A stretch of 6,386 nt of DNA from Holosporaceae bacterium (GCA_031262635.1 JAISHN010000061.1:1-6386); one strand, 5' to 3'; counted from the stretch's first letter, positions 1 through 6,000 are shown. Made by a program: numbers and translations. Notes: generated by a model from the letters alone, not told the origin.

Positions 1-35
1 TCTAAACCGATTCTCTTAATCCTTTAGGCGGGTTA

Positions 36-60
36 TTAGGTTCCGTTAGGAAAAATGTGA
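36..60 (-). repeat. Tail-type repeat fragment, inverted
   Basis: The motif TTAGGTTCCGTTAGGAAAAA matches the reverse complement of the tails that follow repeat copies 2 and 3, which read TTAGGCTGCGTTAGGAAGAA and TTAGATTGTGTTAGGACAAA on the minus strand. Here it sits in the opposite orientation to those two, about 90 bases left of repeat copy 1. This suggests the tail is a separate short repeat rather than a fixed part of the palindromic element. The match is short and imperfect. Confidence 0.45.
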
Positions 61-150
61 TAAGTGGTATGAGGCTTTGTTGAAACAAGAGGTTTATACT
101 CCGCAATAAGTCGTTGCTAGGCGCGTGAATTCGCGAAGTTTCTTCCTTCT

Positions 151-250
151 CCGTCGTCCTGGAGGAGGACAAAGTCCGACGAAGGATCCACGCGGTTTTC
201 ATGCGTCATCGCAGTCTGGATCCTCGCTTCGCTACGCTCAAGGATGATGA
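151..250 (+). repeat. Dispersed palindromic element, copy 1
   Basis: This copy begins CCGTCGTCCTGGAGGAGGAC, continues through AAAGTCCGACGAAGGATCCA and ends CTGGATCCTCGCTTCG...CAAGGATGATGA. The arms are inverted: GGATCCA near 184-190 pairs with TGGATCC near 217-223, and GTCCT at the left end pairs imperfectly with the AGGAT end. It shares its left arm almost exactly with copy 3 (5902-5994), and the CCTTCTCCGTC at its left border with copy 2. The inner stem is eroded, so this is probably an older copy. It lies downstream of the csp gene. No open reading frame or transposase is associated with it. Confidence 0.8.
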
Positions 251-254
251 GTGC

Positions 255-298
255 CGCGGCGCAAGGGGGATAATAGAAGGAAACGCCGCGTTTCTTTT
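255..298 (+). terminator. GC-rich hairpin with T-rich tail
   Basis: CGCGGCG at 255-261 and CGCCGCG at 284-290 form a perfect 7-bp inverted repeat with a 22-base loop, followed on the plus strand by TTTCTTTT (291-298). That polarity suits a plus-strand transcript, yet the nearest complete gene (csp, minus strand, stop at 315-317) reads the other way and would meet the stem without a T-tract. The long loop makes it a weak intrinsic terminator. It may serve a plus-strand gene left of the window, or simply be a 3' stem protecting the csp transcript. Confidence 0.35.
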
Positions 299-314
299 AG
301 GAATACAATTCAAC

Positions 315-782
315 CTATGTATAGACGACGATATCTATAGCTTCGTATCCTAGGCTTGTGCGATGGATTTCCAGTTTTATCTTTTGTCCAGATTCTATTG
401 AGGTTAGTTTGTATTTTCTTAGAAGACTGGAGTGTATAAAAACGTCTTCTCCAGAGCTTAGTTGAGCGAATCCGAATCCTTTTAGCGGGTTAAACCACCT
501 CATAACCGCCTCGACTTGCCGCGATTCGTCTTCTTCCACTTCGCGTTTATTGGCTTGCAGCAATTCTATTATCTCGCTCACCTGATATCCTTTGTCGGAG
601 TTTATAACGTCGCATAGAATAATATCGTTATTGCCTAGCCGAGCGATTCCTGATTTATTCACCGCGGAAAAATGCAAAAAAATGTCCCCGCGGATATTTT
701 CCGATTCTACAAAGCCGTATCCTTTAAATTGGTTGAACCATTTCACTTTTCCTACGACTTTGGCAAATTTTTCTTCTATCAT
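315..782 (-). CDS. Tandem cold-shock-domain protein
   Basis: This 155-residue protein consists of two cold-shock domains joined by an acidic linker (about residues 78-88). Domain 1 (about 9-72) has KVKWFN, the RNP1 motif KGYGFV (20-25) and RNP2-like IFLHF (34-38). Domain 2 (about 90-153) has VMRWFN, KGFGFA (101-106) and VFIHS (114-118). The aromatic residues that stack on bases are kept in both. Single-domain bacterial Csp proteins are about 70 residues; the double form is familiar from Alphaproteobacteria. The expected role is binding single-stranded RNA or DNA in the cytoplasm and melting RNA structure; whether it is cold-induced cannot be seen. The ATG at 782 precedes the first domain directly, with only a weak TGAG Shine-Dalgarno match. 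It stands alone: a terminator separates it from the upstream pepP. Family assignment is secure; the specific targets are unknown. Confidence 0.93.
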   Translation of the reverse strand: MIEEKFAKVVGKVKWFNQFKGYGFVESENIRGDIFLHFSAVNKSGIARLGNNDIILCDVINSDKGYQVSEIIELLQANKREVEEDESRQVEAVMRWFNPLKGFGFAQLSSGEDVFIHSSLLRKYKLTSIESGQKIKLEIHRTSLGYEAIDIVVYT

Positions 783-803
783 TTTGAATACTCATACGCG
801 TTC

Positions 804-817
804 ATTATGATCATAAT
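804..817. promoter_or_regulatory. 14-bp perfect palindrome upstream of csp
   Basis: ATTATGATCATAAT is a perfect palindrome centred about 28 bases upstream of the csp start codon, inside the AT-rich pepP-csp spacer. It could be a dimeric repressor operator or a small 5' UTR hairpin. The flanking minus-strand sequence contains TATA-like stretches (for example TTATATAAA) but no clear paired -35 and -10, so I do not place a promoter. A perfect 14-mer in AT-rich DNA can arise by chance. Confidence 0.3.
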
Positions 818-930
818 AAGACAAAAAAGTTTATATAACGTTAATTTTGCTCGCGTTTTCTTCTTTTTTATTTATGCGGACAAACGACTTTATTTGACGC
901 GGTTAGAGATACGCCCGCGGGGAGATATTA

Positions 931-950
931 GAAAAGAGACAGGCGTCTCC
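931..950 (-). terminator. Probable intrinsic terminator of pepP
   Basis: On the minus strand, about 20 bases after the pepP stop codon, GAGAC and GTCTC form a 5-bp stem with a GCCT loop, extendable by one G-U pair, followed directly by TTTTCT. The short stem suggests moderate strength. Its position between pepP and csp implies that csp has its own promoter in the 783-930 spacer. Confidence 0.5.
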
Positions 951-969
951 GCCGATTGGATCCTGCTTC

Positions 970-2577
970 TCACAGATTACATAACTTTTGAAAAACTTCC
1001 TCCGGCAAATCTAAAGTTGCCGCGATTTTTCTATTATAAGCCTTTAGCCAGTTTGATTCTTCCTCCGTCAACAAATCTTCGCGTATAAACTTTCGATCGA
1101 ACGGAACTAACGACAGCGTTTCAAACGACAAATATCCGTCGTCATTTTCAACGACTAACATCATGTTTTCCAAGCGAATTCCAAAGCCGTTTTCTTGGTA
1201 GTATCCAGGTTCGTTAGAAAGAATCATGCCGGCTTGCAGCGGAATGTCGTTTCTTGAAGAAATTCCGACGGGTCCTTCGTGAACATGCGACATATATCCG
1301 ATTCCATGTCCGGTGGAATGAGCGTAGTCCTTTGAATATCTCCATAAAAATTGTCGAGCGAGCGAATCGAGTTGCGAGCCGCGCGTTCCGGCCGGAAATT
1401 TGGCGTCTGCGAGGGCGATATGTCCCTTCAAAACCAACGTGTAGAAAAGCTTTTGCTCTTCAGTCGGCTCGGCGACGGCGACGGTTCGCGTAACGTCGGT
1501 AGTTCCGCGTTCGCACTGACCGCCGGAGTCGATCAGCAAAATGTTTTCGATAGTTTTATTCGATTCAAAGCTCGGATGATAATGAACTATCGCGGCGTTT
1601 TCGTCGGCGGCTGCGATCGTCTCAAAACTTTCGCCGATAAATCCTTCTTTCTGTCTTCGAAAGCGCGATATTTTCTCCGCGGCCTCCAATTCTGTGATCT
1701 TTTTTGGATTAGTATGAAACCAATAAAGAAAATTCGTTATCGCTTCAGAATCTTTTTTCGCCGCGAGTCGTATGTCGGCGACTTCTTCTTTAGTTTTTAT
1801 ATGTCCCGCGCAGGGATTTTTTACGTCGATAAAGTTTTCGCGTTTTATATAAAAAGGGGTCTGCGATTTATCGATTCCAACCCGAGAAAACTTCGACAGA
1901 TCCGCGAGCAGGTCTTTTTCGGATTTGAACTCGTCATGAACGCCGTATCTATCGTCTAAATACAAAAAATATTCGCCGTTTTTCGCGACGAGAGCGCGGC
2001 ATAAAACGACAGGCGTATGTTTTTGATTTAGATCGCGAATATTTAACATCCAAGCGACGCCGCAGGGATCGCAGATTAAATAAGCGTCCAAGTCGTTCCG
2101 ATTTATAGTCTCCACTACGCGGGAAATTCTGTTTTCGCGACCTTCTATTCGATACATTTTTAAATCGAATTTTTCAGACGGCATATTTAGAGCGTTTTTT
2201 AAATTCGTCTCAACAAGTCGATAATTTTTTAACTCGTCGATAAAAAACGCCGCTTCTTGATGGGTAAAATACTCGGGATCAAAGGCTATCTTGCCGTTTT
2301 TAGGGACGTTTTCTTTTATCCATTTTATGATCTCGGCGTTTTTTAGGTTTAAAATTTCAAACTGATTTCTATCGACGCTTAGCTTCGCCGCAAGAGCGTA
2401 TCGACCGTCGACAAACAAAGCCGATTTTTCTCGAGAAATGACGACCGCTCCGTCCGAAGCCTCCAGTCCCGTAATCTCGCGTAAAATGTCGCCGACGGAT
2501 TGAACTGATACGTTCGGATATTTTTCGTTTTTTCTATATAAAACCGCGTCGTATTCTGAAAAGTCCATATTAATCAT
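970..2577 (-). CDS. pepP: Xaa-Pro aminopeptidase (peptidase M24)
   Basis: This cytoplasmic metalloenzyme should release the N-terminal residue from peptides with proline in second position. From the ATG at 2577 it is 535 residues. Two creatinase-like N-terminal domains (about 1-135, with ALFVDGRYALAA; and about 150-270) precede the M24 pita-bread domain (about 275-490) and a C-terminal segment (ETLSLVPFDR). All five dimetal ligands are present: D350 in IDSGG, D361 in TTDVTRT, H424 in STGHGIG, E456 in SNEPGYY and E470 in RLEN. HVHEGP and the three-domain layout place it with the eukaryotic XPNPEP1-like group. Relatives run nearer 590-600 residues; this one lacks the usual first helix. The start is uncertain: the frame stays open to a TTG at 2613 with no ribosome site, ATG 2577 has a weak AGAAG five bases upstream, and ATG 2568 is also possible. 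Stop is TGA. Confidence 0.93.
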   Translation of the reverse strand: MINMDFSEYDAVLYRKNEKYPNVSVQSVGDILREITGLEASDGAVVISREKSALFVDGRYALAAKLSVDRNQFEILNLKNAEIIKWIKENVPKNGKIAFDPEYFTHQEAAFFIDELKNYRLVETNLKNALNMPSEKFDLKMYRIEGRENRISRVVETINRNDLDAYLICDPCGVAWMLNIRDLNQKHTPVVLCRALVAKNGEYFLYLDDRYGVHDEFKSEKDLLADLSKFSRVGIDKSQTPFYIKRENFIDVKNPCAGHIKTKEEVADIRLAAKKDSEAITNFLYWFHTNPKKITELEAAEKISRFRRQKEGFIGESFETIAAADENAAIVHYHPSFESNKTIENILLIDSGGQCERGTTDVTRTVAVAEPTEEQKLFYTLVLKGHIALADAKFPAGTRGSQLDSLARQFLWRYSKDYAHSTGHGIGYMSHVHEGPVGISSRNDIPLQAGMILSNEPGYYQENGFGIRLENMMLVVENDDGYLSFETLSLVPFDRKFIREDLLTEEESNWLKAYNRKIAATLDLPEEVFQKLCNL

Positions 2578-2650
2578 TTTAGCTTCTATTTTTATGGGGC
2601 AGGCTCCTAACAAGTTTAACCGCTGGATTTGAGGATAGATTTAAGGTCTT

Positions 2651-2670
2651 TTAAGAGCTTTTAAGAGCTT
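2651..2670. repeat. Two tandem copies of a 10-bp unit
   Basis: TTAAGAGCTT occurs twice head to tail, preceded by a partial third unit (CTT). The next bases extend it into a small inverted repeat, AGAGC (2664-2668) with GCTCT (2676-2680). It lies in the presumed 5' UTR of pepP. Two copies of a short motif may be replication slippage with no function. Confidence 0.5.
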
Positions 2671-2709
2671 GGAAGGCTCTCCGACATTAAATCGCCACCC
2701 ACGCTCCTT

Positions 2710-2738
2710 AAGAAACAGATAAAAATACCTTTTGTCAA
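2710..2738 (-). promoter_or_regulatory. Candidate pepP promoter
   Basis: A perfect TTGACA -35 box lies on the minus strand (2733-2738). With a 17-base spacer the -10 would be TTTCTT (2710-2715), which matches TATAAT at only three positions. The AT-rich spacer and the position, about 130 bases upstream of ATG 2577, are compatible with a pepP promoter, but the poor -10 keeps this tentative. Confidence 0.25.
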
Positions 2739-2766
2739 TCCCGTTAAACTTTCTCAAATGCCTTCT

Positions 2767-2860
2767 CCGTCATCCTAGAGGATGGCTTGCCCGACGAAGG
2801 ATCCAAACGATTTTTAAGCTTATTCGTCGCATGGATTCTTCGCTTTGCTCAGGATGACGG
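2767..2860 (+). repeat. Dispersed palindromic element, copy 2
   Basis: The ends form a perfect 9-bp terminal inverted repeat, CCGTCATCC and GGATGACGG. The body follows the same plan as the other copies: CCTAGAGGA, a small nested complementary segment, GACGAAGGATCC, a T-rich centre, then ATGGATTCTTCGC and GCTCAGGATG. The nested segment is GGC/GCC here, against GGAC/GTCC in copies 1 and 3. The central stem is degenerate. It sits in the divergent spacer between pepP and valS and continues into a tail repeat (2871-2899). Confidence 0.85.
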
Positions 2861-2870
2861 AAAGGGACGA

Positions 2871-2899
2871 CGAACAAAATTCTTCCTAACGCAGCCTAA
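2871..2899 (+). repeat. Tail repeat following element copy 2
   Basis: CGAACAAAATTC followed by TTCCTAACGCAGCCTAA matches the tail after copy 3 (CGACAAAATTTGTCCTAACACAATCTAA), starting about ten bases past each palindrome. Its reverse complement resembles bases 36-60. Copy 1 has no such tail, so tail and palindrome are partly independent. Confidence 0.6.
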
Positions 2900-2927
2900 T
2901 ATCGGCTCCTATTTTTTCCCGCGCGAC

Positions 2928-3010
2928 GAGCGAGGCGCTCTTTTTCTCTACATTATCGCAAAGAGAGCGCAGCCCGACGCTGCAATTTAGCGATGAGCGA
3001 CCGCTTTTTT
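2928..3010 (+). other. Cluster of stem-loops upstream of valS
   Basis: Several mutually exclusive hairpins lie here. GAGCG (2928-2932) pairs with CGCTC (2936-2940) and is followed by five Ts, resembling a terminator. The longer GCGCTCT (2935-2941) pairs with AGAGCGC across a loop ending near 2970. GCAGC (2969-2973) pairs perfectly with GCTGC (2979-2983) across five bases. AGCG (2989-2992) pairs with CGCT (3002-3005) before six Ts. Overlapping alternatives ending in T-runs resemble an attenuator, but no gene precedes them on this strand and the individual stems are short. Confidence 0.35.
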
Positions 3011-3011
3011 C

Positions 3012-3056
3012 CCTAGCGCGCTTCCTCGCTTTGCTTCTCGCCACGACGCGCATAGG
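3012..3056. repeat. Long inverted repeat before valS
   Basis: CCTA-GCGCG (3012-3020) pairs with CGCGC-A-TAGG (3047-3056), giving nine base pairs with one bulged base and a 26-base loop. The loop contains TCGCTTTGCT, which also occurs in the right arm of repeat copy 2 (TTCGCTTTGCTC), so this may be a relic of a related element. The right arm overlaps the AGGAGG at 3054-3059. Confidence 0.4.
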
Positions 3057-3066
3057 AGGAAAAAAA

Positions 3067-3096
3067 TTGTTAATTTATTCATCTTATTGATATATC
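3067..3096 (+). promoter_or_regulatory. Candidate valS promoter
   Basis: TTGTTA (3067-3072) and TATATC (3091-3096) are spaced 18 bases and each match the sigma-70 consensus at four of six positions. The region is the most AT-rich upstream of valS. Transcription would start near 3103, leaving a leader of about 35 bases. The -10 overlaps the palindrome GATATATC. If this is the promoter, the upstream stem-loops are not part of the main valS mRNA. Confidence 0.35.
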
Positions 3097-3128
3097 ATTG
3101 CCGGCGTTGGTTAAATAAGTCGAACGGC

Positions 3129-3132
3129 GGAG
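3129..3132 (+). promoter_or_regulatory. Ribosome binding site deciding the valS start
   Basis: GGAG lies five bases upstream of the ATG at 3138. The frame remains open back to a TTG at 3087, but that 17-codon extension (MIYHCRRWLNKSNGGVR) resembles no valyl-tRNA synthetase N-terminus, whereas MLDKNFDP is typical. The ATG is therefore the start. Confidence 0.7.
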
Positions 3133-3137
3133 TAAGA

Positions 3138-5789
3138 ATGCTGGATAAAAATTTCGATCCAAAATCTTTTGAAAAGAATTTTTCGTTTGATATAGAAGCT
3201 TCCACGCGGAAGCCGGACGCGGAGCCGTTTATGGTGTTGCTTCCGCCGCCGAACGTCACCGGATCGCTGCACATGGGACACGCGTTGTGTTTCACAATTC
3301 AGGACATAGTCGCTCGTTATAAAAGACTAAAAGGATACGACGTTTTATTCCAGCCAGGCCTAGATCACGCCGGAATCGTCACGCAGCTGCTCGTTGAAAA
3401 ACAGCTCTACGCTAACGGAATAAAAAAAGAAAATCTAACGCGGGAGGCTCTTTTAAAAGAGATTTGGCTCAGCAAAGAAAATTCCGGCGCCGCGATTATA
3501 AATCAGCTGAAAATTCTCGGCATATCCTGCGATTTCTCCCGTCTAAGATTCACGATGGACGAAGACGCTAAAAAAGCCGTCGCAAAAATGTTTGTAAAAT
3601 TATTCGACGACGGCCTTTTATATAGAGGAAGGCGGATGGTTAATTGGGATCCGCTAATTGGATCCGCGATATCCGATCTTGAAGTCGTAGAAAAAGAAAT
3701 CGACGGACATTTGTGGCATTTAAAGTATATGTTCGCGGACGAAGACGGATATATAACCGTCGCGACTACCAGACCGGAGACTTTGTTCGGCGACACCGCG
3801 GTCGCCGTAAATCCTTTGGACGAAAGGTATAAACGTTTTGTCGGCAAAGAAGTCGTCGTCCCGCTGACGGATCGAAAAATCAAAATAATCGCCGACAAAT
3901 ACGCCGATCCTGAAAAAGGGACTGGAGCGGTAAAAATTACTCCGGCTCACGATTTTAACGACTACGAAGTCAGCTTTCGCCACAAGCTAAAAGTCATCGA
4001 GATAATGAACGCTAAGGGCGAGATGAACGAAAACGTTCCCGAGATCTTTCAGCGTATGGATCGTTTCAAAGCTCGCGAAAAAGTCGTCGAGCTATTGGAG
4101 AAAAAAGGCCTGCTGGAAAAAATCGAGAACATAAAGCAAAAAGTCCCGTTCGGCGATCGTTCCAACGTTCCGCTAGAGCCGCGGATAACCTACCAATGGT
4201 TCGTCAATTGCAAAAAACTCGCGGAAGCAGCTATCGAAGCGGTAAAGGAAGGAAAGACGAGGTTCGTTCCAAGACATTGGGAGAATTTGTATTTCAGATG
4301 GCTGGAAGAAATCAGACCGTGGTGCGTCTCGCGGCAAATCTGGTGGGGACATCGTATTCCGGCGTGGCATGGGCCGGACGGACAATACTTCGTCGCGGAA
4401 AATCTTGAGGAAGCGACGGCGAAAGCGACAAAATTTTATGGAAAAAATAAAGTCGAGCTTACGCAAGACGAAGACGTTCTCGACACTTGGTTTTCGTCGG
4501 GCATGTGGCCGTTTGTTACGCTTGGATGGCCGAAAGAAACCGACGATCTGAAAAGATTCTACTCCAAAATGATCGTCGTAACCGGATTCGACATCATTTT
4601 CTTTTGGATCGCTCGCATGATGATGAGCGGACTCTACTGCATGGGCGAAGTTCCGTTTCCCGAGGTCTATATTCACGGTCTTGTTCGCGACGAAAAAGGA
4701 CAGAAAATGTCCAAGTCGAAAGGAAACGTTATCAACCCGTTGAGTTTATGCGAAAAGTATGGAGCGGACGCGGTTCGGTACGCTTTAGCGTCGTTATCGT
4801 CGCCTGGAAGAGACGTAAAGATAAACGAGCGTATTGTTGAAACAATCGGTAGAAATTTTCTAACAAAACTTTGGAATGTCGTTCGATTCGCCCAGATGAA
4901 CGGCTGTCTATACAACAAAGACTTCGAACCGAAAAAAGCCGTCAGTCCAATAACGAAATGGATTGTCCGTCAGGTATCGCAGATGGTTTCCGACGTTGAA
5001 GAATCCATTGAAGGCTATCGTTTCGACGAAGCGACCGGACATATTTACCGCTGCCTCTGGAATTCGTTTTGCGACTGGTTTATGGAATTTGCAAAACCGA
5101 TTTTACAGCGGCCGTCTCCGATTTTGACCGACGACAAGCCGCAAGAAGCTTGTCTGCGTCTTATTTTGCTAAAAAAAGAAATCCGAGACGCGATCGCGTG
5201 GGCGATCGTTCAATTTACGAGGGTTTTATACCCGATCGCGCCGTTTATTTCCAAGAAGCTAAGCGGCGAAATGGGAATCCTAGACATGACTTGGCCGGAT
5301 ATCGATAAAAACTTAGATTTCAAAGACGACGTCGAGGAAATCGAGCTTCTAAAAATGATTATTTCTTCCGTAAGATCGACGAAACAATGCCTGCGTCTTC
5401 CTCCTTCGGAAAAAATCAACGTTCGCTTGGAAAATCTAGGCTCCGATATTGAAAGTTTCGTATCGAAATATGAAGAAATACTGTCGCGAATGGCGGGAAT
5501 CATAGTCGGCGAAGTCGCGGGACAAACCGTTCCCGTAGTCGTCAACGGCGCGATTATTCATATGGAATGCGAGGGAAAAATCAATATTAAGGAAGAGAAA
5601 ACGAGATTGCGAAACGAAATCGCAAAGCTAAAAAGAAACAGAGAAGAGACGCTTTCTCGATTAATGAACGACGATTTTCTAAGCAAAGCGAGCGAAGAAG
5701 TCGTTCAAGAGCATAAAAAAAGAGTCGACGAAATCAACGATAGAATCCAAAAAGTCGACTATATTTTGCAGAACCTCAACGTTATGTAG
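3138..5789 (+). CDS. valS: Valine--tRNA ligase
   Basis: This cytoplasmic class I aminoacyl-tRNA synthetase activates valine with ATP, charges tRNA-Val, and hydrolyses mischarged Thr-tRNA-Val. The 883 residues match the usual bacterial length. The Rossmann catalytic core carries PPPNVTGSLHMGHAL with the HIGH-type signature HMGH (45-48) and the KMSKS loop (523-527, EKGQKMSKSKGN). The CP1 editing domain (about 200-345) shows TTRPETLFGDTAV (210-222) and the HDFNDYE segment (271-277). The WCVSRQIWWGHRIPAW block (395-410) and DTWFSSG (449-455) are intact. The anticodon-binding helical domain spans about 600-760, and the charged C-terminal coiled coil about 815-880 (KTRLRNEIAKLKRN). No frameshift or missing signature is seen. 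It is monocistronic, divergent from pepP and convergent with rnhA. Annotation is essentially certain. Confidence 0.99.
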   Translation: MLDKNFDPKSFEKNFSFDIEASTRKPDAEPFMVLLPPPNVTGSLHMGHALCFTIQDIVARYKRLKGYDVLFQPGLDHAGIVTQLLVEKQLYANGIKKENLTREALLKEIWLSKENSGAAIINQLKILGISCDFSRLRFTMDEDAKKAVAKMFVKLFDDGLLYRGRRMVNWDPLIGSAISDLEVVEKEIDGHLWHLKYMFADEDGYITVATTRPETLFGDTAVAVNPLDERYKRFVGKEVVVPLTDRKIKIIADKYADPEKGTGAVKITPAHDFNDYEVSFRHKLKVIEIMNAKGEMNENVPEIFQRMDRFKAREKVVELLEKKGLLEKIENIKQKVPFGDRSNVPLEPRITYQWFVNCKKLAEAAIEAVKEGKTRFVPRHWENLYFRWLEEIRPWCVSRQIWWGHRIPAWHGPDGQYFVAENLEEATAKATKFYGKNKVELTQDEDVLDTWFSSGMWPFVTLGWPKETDDLKRFYSKMIVVTGFDIIFFWIARMMMSGLYCMGEVPFPEVYIHGLVRDEKGQKMSKSKGNVINPLSLCEKYGADAVRYALASLSSPGRDVKINERIVETIGRNFLTKLWNVVRFAQMNGCLYNKDFEPKKAVSPITKWIVRQVSQMVSDVEESIEGYRFDEATGHIYRCLWNSFCDWFMEFAKPILQRPSPILTDDKPQEACLRLILLKKEIRDAIAWAIVQFTRVLYPIAPFISKKLSGEMGILDMTWPDIDKNLDFKDDVEEIELLKMIISSVRSTKQCLRLPPSEKINVRLENLGSDIESFVSKYEEILSRMAGIIVGEVAGQTVPVVVNGAIIHMECEGKINIKEEKTRLRNEIAKLKRNREETLSRLMNDDFLSKASEEVVQEHKKRVDEINDRIQKVDYILQNLNVM

Positions 5790-5791
5790 GG

Positions 5792-5811
5792 AAGAACGAT
5801 TATTCGTCCTT
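5792..5811 (+). terminator. Weak stem-loop just after valS
   Basis: Three bases past the valS stop, AAG-A-ACGA (5792-5799) pairs with TCGT-C-CTT (5804-5811) around a TTAT loop: seven pairs with one internal mismatch. No T-run follows, so it is not a canonical intrinsic terminator. It may be a 3' end stem, with the larger palindrome at 5902-5994 doing the terminating or protecting. Confidence 0.25.
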
Positions 5812-5853
5812 ACTAGATGTGTCGATAATAGAGATGAAATTAATGCTCTTCTC

Positions 5854-5886
5854 TCGTCATTCTTGGCCGTAGGCTGAGAATCCAGT
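5854..5886 (+). repeat. Fragment of a second repeat family
   Basis: TCGTCATTCTTGGCCGTAGG followed by CTGAGAATCCAG resembles half of a palindromic repeat of the GTCATTCT...GAGAATCCAG type, different in sequence from the GTCATCCT...GAAGGATCC family next to it. Only one arm is present. From memory, similar pairs of families coexist in other bacterial genomes; this is not verified here. Confidence 0.4.
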
Positions 5887-5901
5887 GAAGTATCAATATT
5901 A

Positions 5902-5994
5902 TCATCCTAGAGGAGGACAAAGTCCGACGAAGGATCCAGACGGATTTTTATACGTCTTCGCCGTCTGGATCCTTCGCTGCGCTCAGGATGACGG
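5902..5994 (+). repeat. Dispersed palindromic element, copy 3
   Basis: This is the best-preserved copy. CGAAGGATCCAGACGG (5928-5943) is perfectly complementary to CCGTCTGGATCCTTCG (5961-5976) with a 17-base loop. Outside it, TCATCCT (5902-5908) pairs with AGGATGA (5985-5991), and GAG beyond a bulged A pairs with CTC. The left arm carries a nested mini-hairpin, GGAC-AAA-GTCC. It lies between the convergent 3' ends of valS and rnhA, where a strong stem could act on both transcripts. The tail repeat follows at 6001. Confidence 0.9.
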
Positions 5995-6000
5995 AAAGGA

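Larger units (their letters stand above)
1..314. other. Gene-free left flank
   Basis: No convincing coding region is visible in this stretch. Minus-strand reading frames here run through the repeat at 151-250 and have low-complexity, arginine/serine-rich translations resembling no family I know. On the plus strand all three frames meet a stop within the first 27 bases, so at most a few C-terminal codons of an upstream plus-strand gene could lie here. The stretch holds a TTAGG-rich segment (24-50) related to the repeat tails further right, repeat copy 1 and a GC-rich hairpin at 255-290. Confidence 0.6.
2578..3137. other. Divergent pepP-valS intergenic region
   Basis: This spacer of about 560 bases contains no convincing gene. 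The one sizeable plus-strand frame (2787-2990) is a read-through of repeat copy 2 (AWILRFAQDDGKG is a translation of the palindrome). From left to right it holds the pepP upstream region with a perfect 10-bp tandem duplication, a TTGACA box, repeat copy 2 with its tail, a cluster of stem-loops (2928-3056), an orphan AGGAGG and a candidate valS promoter. I see no tRNA-like cloverleaf. Confidence 0.6.

Noticed and set aside
2..202. Minus-strand open frame of 66 codons at the left edge
   Set aside because: Its N-terminal part translates repeat copy 1 (AWILRRTLSSSRTTEKE). The rest has no recognisable motif and the frame closes at 2-4.
672..1959. Plus-strand open frames over csp and pepP (up to 202 codons)
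   Set aside because: They lie antisense to genes with clear family motifs and have arginine/phenylalanine-rich, low-information translations.
2787..2990. Plus-strand open frame of 67 codons between pepP and valS
   Set aside because: It is the translation of repeat copy 2 and the hairpin cluster; AWILRFAQDDGKG is palindrome sequence, and no ribosome site precedes it.
3087..3137. Longer valS start at TTG 3087
   Set aside because: The 17 extra residues do not resemble a synthetase N-terminus. ATG 3138 has GGAG at good spacing and begins MLDKNFDP.
2880..3137. T-box or tRNA-like leader upstream of valS
   Set aside because: No T-box consensus or cloverleaf could be recognised, and T-box control is not expected in the suggested lineage.
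4173..4676. Minus-strand 167-codon frame inside valS
   Set aside because: It is antisense to the intact catalytic core of valS, and its composition is typical of a shadow frame.
151..5994. CRISPR array or insertion sequence formed by the repeats
   Set aside because: The copies are kilobases apart rather than regularly spaced, and there is no transposase frame or cas gene.
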